In this document: positions 58,860 through 64,000 of the stretch, piece by piece
Layout: the number at the start of each line of letters is the position of its first letter
How positions within the stretch are numbered: the stretch's first letter is position 1
From: Adiantum capillus-veneris
Lineage: Eukaryota > Streptophyta > Polypodiopsida > Polypodiales > Pteridaceae
Reading direction: 5' to 3'
Assembly: GCA_014529385.2 (NCBI GenBank)
Contig: CM043945.1
Span: forward strand, 96,822,612 to 96,886,611
Length of the DNA stretch: 64,000 nt
Position numbers and translations under genes: made by a program
Notes under the pieces: generated by a model
What the model saw: the letters and a program-made list of their open reading frames with translations, nothing else
Databases searched by the model: none
What the model was told of the DNA's origin: nothing

Positions 58860-59750
58860 CAATGACTTTTATCATAGTAAAAGAAGATTGCATTCAAGGC
58901 TTCCCACACTTCTGCCTTCTCATTTCTTGCCTTGCTATCAACTCCATGGTCCTTCACAACATTGTGTAGAGCCTTCCATTGGTTGTACTAGACTTTCGAT
59001 GAATCCTACCCAATTTTCCATGGAATCTTAGAAATGTTATAGCCTTCATTCCACCAATAGAAGATTTTCTAGGAACATTATCTCCACCACACACCTCTTG
59101 GGGTTTGACTTAATCACCACATTCCCCCCATGAAGTCCAATAATTAGACAATACCCTCTTAATACTTTTTATGAAAGTTTCTTTGGTTGATAAAGGTTGT
59201 AGTTTCCATAAAAGCCCTATGTAGAGGTGCACAATCTTCTCATTGATTCTACAAAATGCATGCAATGTGTAGAGGTGGATATTTGCAAGGGAAACATCTA
59301 AATCATCTTGAAAGTTTGGATCTTTAGAGTGTCAATCTCGGCCTTTCTTTCAATTAGCAAAATTTGGCTTCTTTGTTGCATCCATGCAATAGATACAGGG
59401 GCTTTTGGCATTGGCACCACTTGACACATTATCCATACCCTTTAGTGTATTTAGGTCTCTACCCATGTGCCATTCCACCTTGTACGTACCAAAACCCTCA
59501 ACATCTAGCTCCTCCCCATCCTGTTGAGCTTTGATTATTGCAAGGATACTAGTGTGGTGGAATACCTAATTCAACACATTGAAATCCTTACTATCAACCT
59601 CAAAAGTACCAACCATCAAATGCTCGTACACTAAAATTTTTACGGGGTTTCTCCCCTATGTAGTATGAAGAACTCTATTCATGAGGGTTATTGATAATCC
59701 CTCAAGCTTTCTGCCCTTCTCAATTTCACTCTCATCTAGTTTGTTCACAA
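58860..59750 (-). pseudogene. Decayed transposase-like ORF, family uncertain
   Basis: The minus-strand frame from 59750 to 58860 is nearly continuous over ~295 codons with about six stops. It reads EGFGTYKVEWHMGRDLNTLK, NVSSGANAKSPCIYCMDATK, SLANIHLYTLHAFCRINEKI and EVWEALNAIFFYYDKSHWG. A CxxC after an Ala-Asn-Ala-rich stretch followed by a LHxxxRI segment reminds me of a group of eukaryotic transposon proteins with LG.NAANS...C.WC and LH..LRI motifs, but I cannot name the superfamily. The left end abuts LTR H; the right end is cut by the family-B LTR at 59756. Confidence 0.6.
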
Positions 59751-59755
59751 AAATA

Positions 59756-61344
59756 TGTCATAATAATCAATATCTAATTCTCGTAAATGATTTTCTCATG
59801 TTAAACTGATCATTTAATATGGGGAAGTGACAACGGAGAAAAAGATAGAATATTGGTTAAGCTAGCAGACTGGCCACAATAGGGATCCAAAGGAGGGAAA
59901 ATAGGGATCCAAAGGGGGGGCCATCTACAAAAGAGCTATGTGCAACAATGGGCTCAAAAGACCTAAGGTTCAGCCCATTCAGACTTCCAAAATGCTAAGG
60001 TTCCAAAATTCAAAGGTTGTGTCCAAAGGCCAAACACTAGGGAAATTGGATGCTTAGTGTGTGTCACAAAAAGTCTTTATCAATCCCTACATAGGAGGGG
60101 GCGAGCCTTGCAAGTAGGGCATGAGAGAGAAACTCACACCCACACACACAAGATCCCTTTACACAAAGGGAAAGAGGGACACATGTGAGCTTCCTAGCCC
60201 AGATGCCCACAAGGTGTACCCAATTCCTATTGGATGGCCTTCGAGGTGGACCAATGAGAATTAGGCTAGAGTAGATCTAGTTTAATGAATTTAAAAACAC
60301 TTAATAAAAGAACCAATAAGAATTAAGCTCTCTACAAGACTATTGGACAGTCTCCCAAGGGGACCAATGAGCATTCAACAGCCCAATGGCTTGCCTGATT
60401 CCTATTGGCCAAGAGGCAAAGGGGTCCAAAGAGAGTTTAGTTGAATTAAATAATTATCTAAAGCTCTCACAAAAGGGGAAAGGGGGACACATGTCAGAAG
60501 GCTATCACTTATATTGGTTATTCCCATTGGCTAAGCTTGGGGAGTTCCAATAGGACTATAGCAAGAGAAATTTGGAAGGGGGGTCGACCAAGAGAGAGAG
60601 GGGGCTGATTTTTGCAAGGCATTATCACACACACACTCACACAATCTCATGTGTGAAGTAAAGAAGACTCTCTCTCCTTCTCGAGCTTTAATGAAAATCT
60701 TACCACCTACTCCAAGCTTGTGAGAAGGGAGGCCTACACCAACAACTCTTGGCTTTGTGGTGCAAATCCAATTCAGAGCCAAGCTTCAATGCATGCTCAT
60801 CTCCTCTACCATGCTAATTACTAAGCTAAGCTATGCTAATATGAGTGATTGTGTGAGGAGATGTACATCTTTCTCGTAAGAATACTCCTTCTTCCTCTCA
60901 ATCTACTCTCATACCCCGCTAGCTCTCACCATCTTTGAAGGTGTGTGAGGTCTTGGGTTTGATACCGTAAGGGAATTGATGTTGTGTTTGATAAGTGTTT
61001 TGCGTAGTGTATGAAGTTTCCATCTTCATTGCACTAGCTAGTGTTGAAGGAACACAAGAAATTGTATTATAAAATGTCTCTCTTGATGGAAGAAACCATA
61101 ATACAAAGCCTTTTGGAGGGGGGACCGGCTCCATGCAAATCTGGTGCCTAACTGTTGTCAACTGCTTAATTTTTCTCTTTTTTGAAGTATTGTTCATGCT
61201 ATCTAACTAGGTGTTATGCTTTTTGTTGCTCTCTCCATCCAAGCACTCTTGTTAATCTCATTAGGAATCTATTCTAATGAAATGCTCACTATGTTCATGC
61301 TATTTTCCGCTACACACAAAGTTACTAGGCCATTAAATGTTACA
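59756..61344 (+). repeat. 5' LTR of family-B Ty3/gypsy element
   Basis: Begins TGTCATAATAATC, ends AAATGTTACA; 1589 bp, close in size and sequence to the solo LTR at 20448-22033. It is followed immediately by the primer site. The 3' LTR lies outside the window. Confidence 0.95.
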
Positions 61345-61345
61345 T

Positions 61346-61357
61346 TGGTATCAGAGC
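61346..61357 (+). promoter_or_regulatory. Primer binding site, initiator tRNA-Met (element B)
   Basis: TGGTATCAGAGC, one base after the LTR end. Confidence 0.95.
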
Positions 61358-61747
61358 ACAAGGTTTCTCTTTTCTTGCTCAAGAAGGGAAGGTCCTCAAG
61401 CTAGCTATAAATGGTTGGTAATATGAATTTCATGTGAGTAAGTAGAATAGGGATTTTTCAACCTTGCAGTGCGCCTGCCTTTGTGCAGTTAACGGGGCAT
61501 CACTGTCGAGAGCGATGGTCTTAATAGTGGAGTCCTACGAGGCTTGCCTACGGCTTAACCACTATTGAGCTATTAGAATCTTGACAGGAGCCGGTGCTAT
61601 TTTGGTGTTGAATGACCCTCTCTTCTATTCCTTGCAATTAATGGTATTCGAGCCACGGGTACAGTAGCTTGAGTGCTTTTTCTAAAGGGGTAAAGAGGAG
61701 TAGCAACTAGGGCTTGAAGTGCCAAAGTACACCTAAAAGTTGTTAGA

Positions 61748-63330
61748 ATGGCTGACAATAGTAAAGAGAGTGAAATTAATGTTGATAACTTTGATTTTGC
61801 TAATGAGCAAGCTACTAATGATGCCCCGATGCTTGTTAACTATCTTGTTTCTAGGCTTCAACAAGCCATGGAAATCCATCCCTCCAAAGTGAAGTGCAAC
61901 GGCAGCTTCGTGCTCGTGGGATTCTCCAAGCTCCCCACCATGACGAGAGAACACCTAGGAAGCCTCCTTGCGAGACTTCCAAAAGAGGTCTCTCTCCGAT
62001 TCGGGAAGAAGAAGAGGATCCCTATGAAGGGCTCAAAAATTTGCTCCTTGATGACGCATCTCCTTCTCAAAGGAGAATTCAAGAGCCTCCACCAAAGGAA
62101 CGAGAAAGAAGTGAGTCTCCCGCCACCTCGACGGAGATGGCTCCACGAAGACGGCGGGCTAAACGCTCTCCATCACCTCCAAAACGGAGAAGACCATCGC
62201 ATACTTCTCCACACCATACTTCAAAGAGGGATGACAAAAATCAAGAGAAGAAAAAGGCGAGAAAGAGGACACCCTATTCTCATGAAAGTGATGGTGAAGA
62301 CAAAGAAAATCAAGGAAAGAAAAAGGTGAGAAAGAGGTCACCCTCTTCTCCATCTTCCTCAAATTCTTCATCTTTTGAAGAAAGTGATGGTGCAACCTTT
62401 GAACCATAAAAAAGAAGAGGCCATAGGAAATCCTATGCCGCGTGGAAGAGGTCGTCCAAGCTCAAGAAATTCAAAGAGGGAGGGAAGAGCATCTCTTTCC
62501 TTACCTATGATGGCACTTTTGGTGCTACGGACAAAGTCTTGGCCTTTATCCACCAACAATTTGATGCGGCGTTCGGAGACGAGGGCTTCATGGAGTCCTC
62601 TAAGCTACACCATGTAGCTATGCACTTTTAAAAGTCCTCCAGACAATGGTGGTCTAGCCTACCAGCCAACGGTGAAGCTCCACAAACATGGAAAGCTTTA
62701 AGAGCTTCGATTATGATGCAGTTTTTGGCAACCGATGCCAAAGACAAAGTACTCACCGAATGGCAAAGCTTGAAGCTCTCTCTCTATGAATCCATCCAAA
62801 AATATGTAGACAAGTTTTGGGACCTACAACTCAAAGCCACTGTCTTCAAAAAATTGGACATTGGAGAGCAAAAGCATCAATTTTGTGTGGGCTTAACCGA
62901 AGAAATGGTGGAGTATGTCAACTCCCAAAGGCCACGCACCATATCGACGGTAATACATCATACTATGGTGGCCTCTCAAATCAATTTCCAAACAGGGGCT
63001 AAGAGGAATTCTAAGCCCCTTGAAAACAAGGGTTCCAATGAGCCTAAGGGGAAGGACAATGTCCAAAAGTCTCCTAAGGGCAATTCCAACAAAGCTAAGG
63101 AGAAGGGAGTTTACAAAGGCAAAAATAAACTCTCTCATGAAGATCTTGAGCGTTATCGCAAGGATAACCGGTGTTTCAAGTGCGGCAAACAAGGGCATGT
63201 GTACCGTGCTTGTCCCCACAAGAACAACCGCCATGATCCTCCTAGAGCTACCTTGGTCGAAATCCAAGAGGAGGAAACTCACCACAAAGGATCTCCTCTA
63301 TGCCATGCTTGGGGAAAGGTAAGAGAACAT
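61748..63330 (+). pseudogene. Gag of family-B gypsy element, mostly open
   Basis: ATG at 61748 opens MADNSKESEINVDNFDFANE and VNYLVSRLQQ. A frameshift near 61870-61895 moves to a frame that stays open except for TAA at 62407-62409 and 62629-62631. This includes an Arg/Ser/Lys-rich stretch (RERSESPATSTEMAPRRRRA; KRSPSPPKRRRPSH; VRKRSPSSPSSSNSSS), the capsid-like region (GKSISFLTYDGTFGATDKVL; YVDKFWDLQLKATVF) and an intact CCHC knuckle (CFKCGKQGHVYRAC, about 63175). It is the best-preserved gag in the window. The product would package element RNA. Only a few mutations separate it from an open frame. Confidence 0.88.
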
Positions 63331-64000
63331 GATGCTTTTATTCTCTTTGACCCCGATTCTACTCATAATTTTATATCTATAGAGTTGGCCACCAAGCTAG
63401 GCATACAAACCTACGAGATGGGAGATGTCCTACCCGCAGACGGTGCTTTCAAGTGGCAAGAAGCTTCAGACACTCCCTTAATCGGGAAATTGAGGCTCAA
63501 TGTCCAAAGCTATGTGGACAAAGAGGACTTCTTTATCTCTCCTCTCAAGCATGAGGATGTAATCCTAGGGGCACCATGGTTTGATCGCATGGCTGCCAAT
63601 GTTAAATTCCCTGAAAGGAGAATCTCCTTTAATTTTAAGAAAAAAGATATGTATATAGATGCTAAGGAAATGGGTAACACTATACCCATTGTACATACAC
63701 AAGCTTTCAACAAGTCAATAAAGAGCTCTATTTCTGTGTACATGATTTTTGTTAAAGATTCTCAAAACGAACCTAATGTTTTAGCAAAAGAAAATATACA
63801 CACTCAAATGGAATTAGAGTTATCCAATTTTCTCAAGGGGTTTCAAGATGTCTTTATTGAAGACATTCCTTGTGAGCTATCTCCTAAACGAGGCAATGAT
63901 GACCATGCAATTGAACTTCTTCCAGGAAGTTCACCGCCTAACAAACCTCCTTATACAGTTTCTCAAGCTCAACAAGAGGAGATTATGTGGCAAGTGCACG
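63331..64000 (+). pseudogene. Protease and start of RT of family-B gypsy element (runs off the window)
   Basis: Continues from gag in frame: the protease FDPDSTHNFISIELATKLGI (about 63350) has the family motif F-D-P-x-S-T as in element A1. Then come IGKLRLNVQSYVDKEDFFIS, LGAPWFDRMAANVKF and a linker to PPNKPPYTVSQAQQEEIM, the start of RT. No stop was seen in this frame, so this part of the polyprotein may still be open. The RT core, integrase and 3' LTR lie beyond base 64000. It is labelled pseudogene only because gag upstream is interrupted. Confidence 0.85.

Overview
The window reads as nuclear DNA of a land plant with a large, repeat-rich genome. The evidence is Ty1/copia and Ty3/gypsy elements of plant type primed by initiator-tRNA-Met sites, very long (GA)n tracts, a Raf-like kinase of plant type split by a 6.4-kb intron, and a spliced plant-type ceramidase-family gene. 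Some Gag and protease details (a zinc knuckle of the type CxWC...RRDC and a D-H-G protease motif) make me think of a fern or other seed-free plant, but that is inference. There is nothing bacterial: no operons, CRISPR arrays or rRNA/tRNA genes.

Layout. 1-12500: a decayed minus-strand Ty3/gypsy element (C) split into an integrase tail (923-1615) and a gag-protease-RT block (6603-10078), with a plus-strand Ty3/gypsy element (family A1: LTR, PBS, gag, protease, decayed RT/RNase H) between them. 12560-17130: a minus-strand gypsy pol relic (D) and a plus-strand gypsy integrase relic. 17135-17470: truncated copy of a TTAA-flanked DNA element. 18790-22872: copia relic E, carrying a complete solo LTR (family B) with a perfect 5-bp target duplication. 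23296-23945: four tandem tRNA-like units. 24745-32371: Raf-like protein kinase gene, two coding exons, with an internally deleted hAT transposon in its intron. 34540-35760: copia relic F. 36037-44448: a second family-A element interrupted by chromovirus G, with a further insertion in its 3' LTR. 45258-46989: five-exon ceramidase/CREST-type membrane protein gene. 47563-48711: full copy of the TTAA-flanked element. 49198-54268: a SINE-like unit, a hairpin, (GA)n, three different tandem arrays including a strongly palindromic 172-bp satellite, and an unidentified ORF. 54357-58849: copia element H with its 3' LTR. 58860-59750: decayed minus-strand transposase-like ORF. 59756-64000: 5' half of a comparatively intact family-B gypsy element running off the window.

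Only two features look like functional host genes: the kinase, and the ceramidase-family gene, which I assembled from splice signals and reading-frame continuity. Everything else is transposon-derived or tandem repeat. The genes do not form a pathway; the layout reflects successive and nested insertions.

The observations I rate highest are the palindromic 172-bp satellite next to a (GTTAR)n array, the TTAA-flanked terminal-inverted-repeat element present in two copies, the tandem tRNA-like SINE array, the ladder of TCGGTAACGCGG-like motifs, and the Arg/Ser-rich segment conserved in the Gag of the A/B gypsy families.
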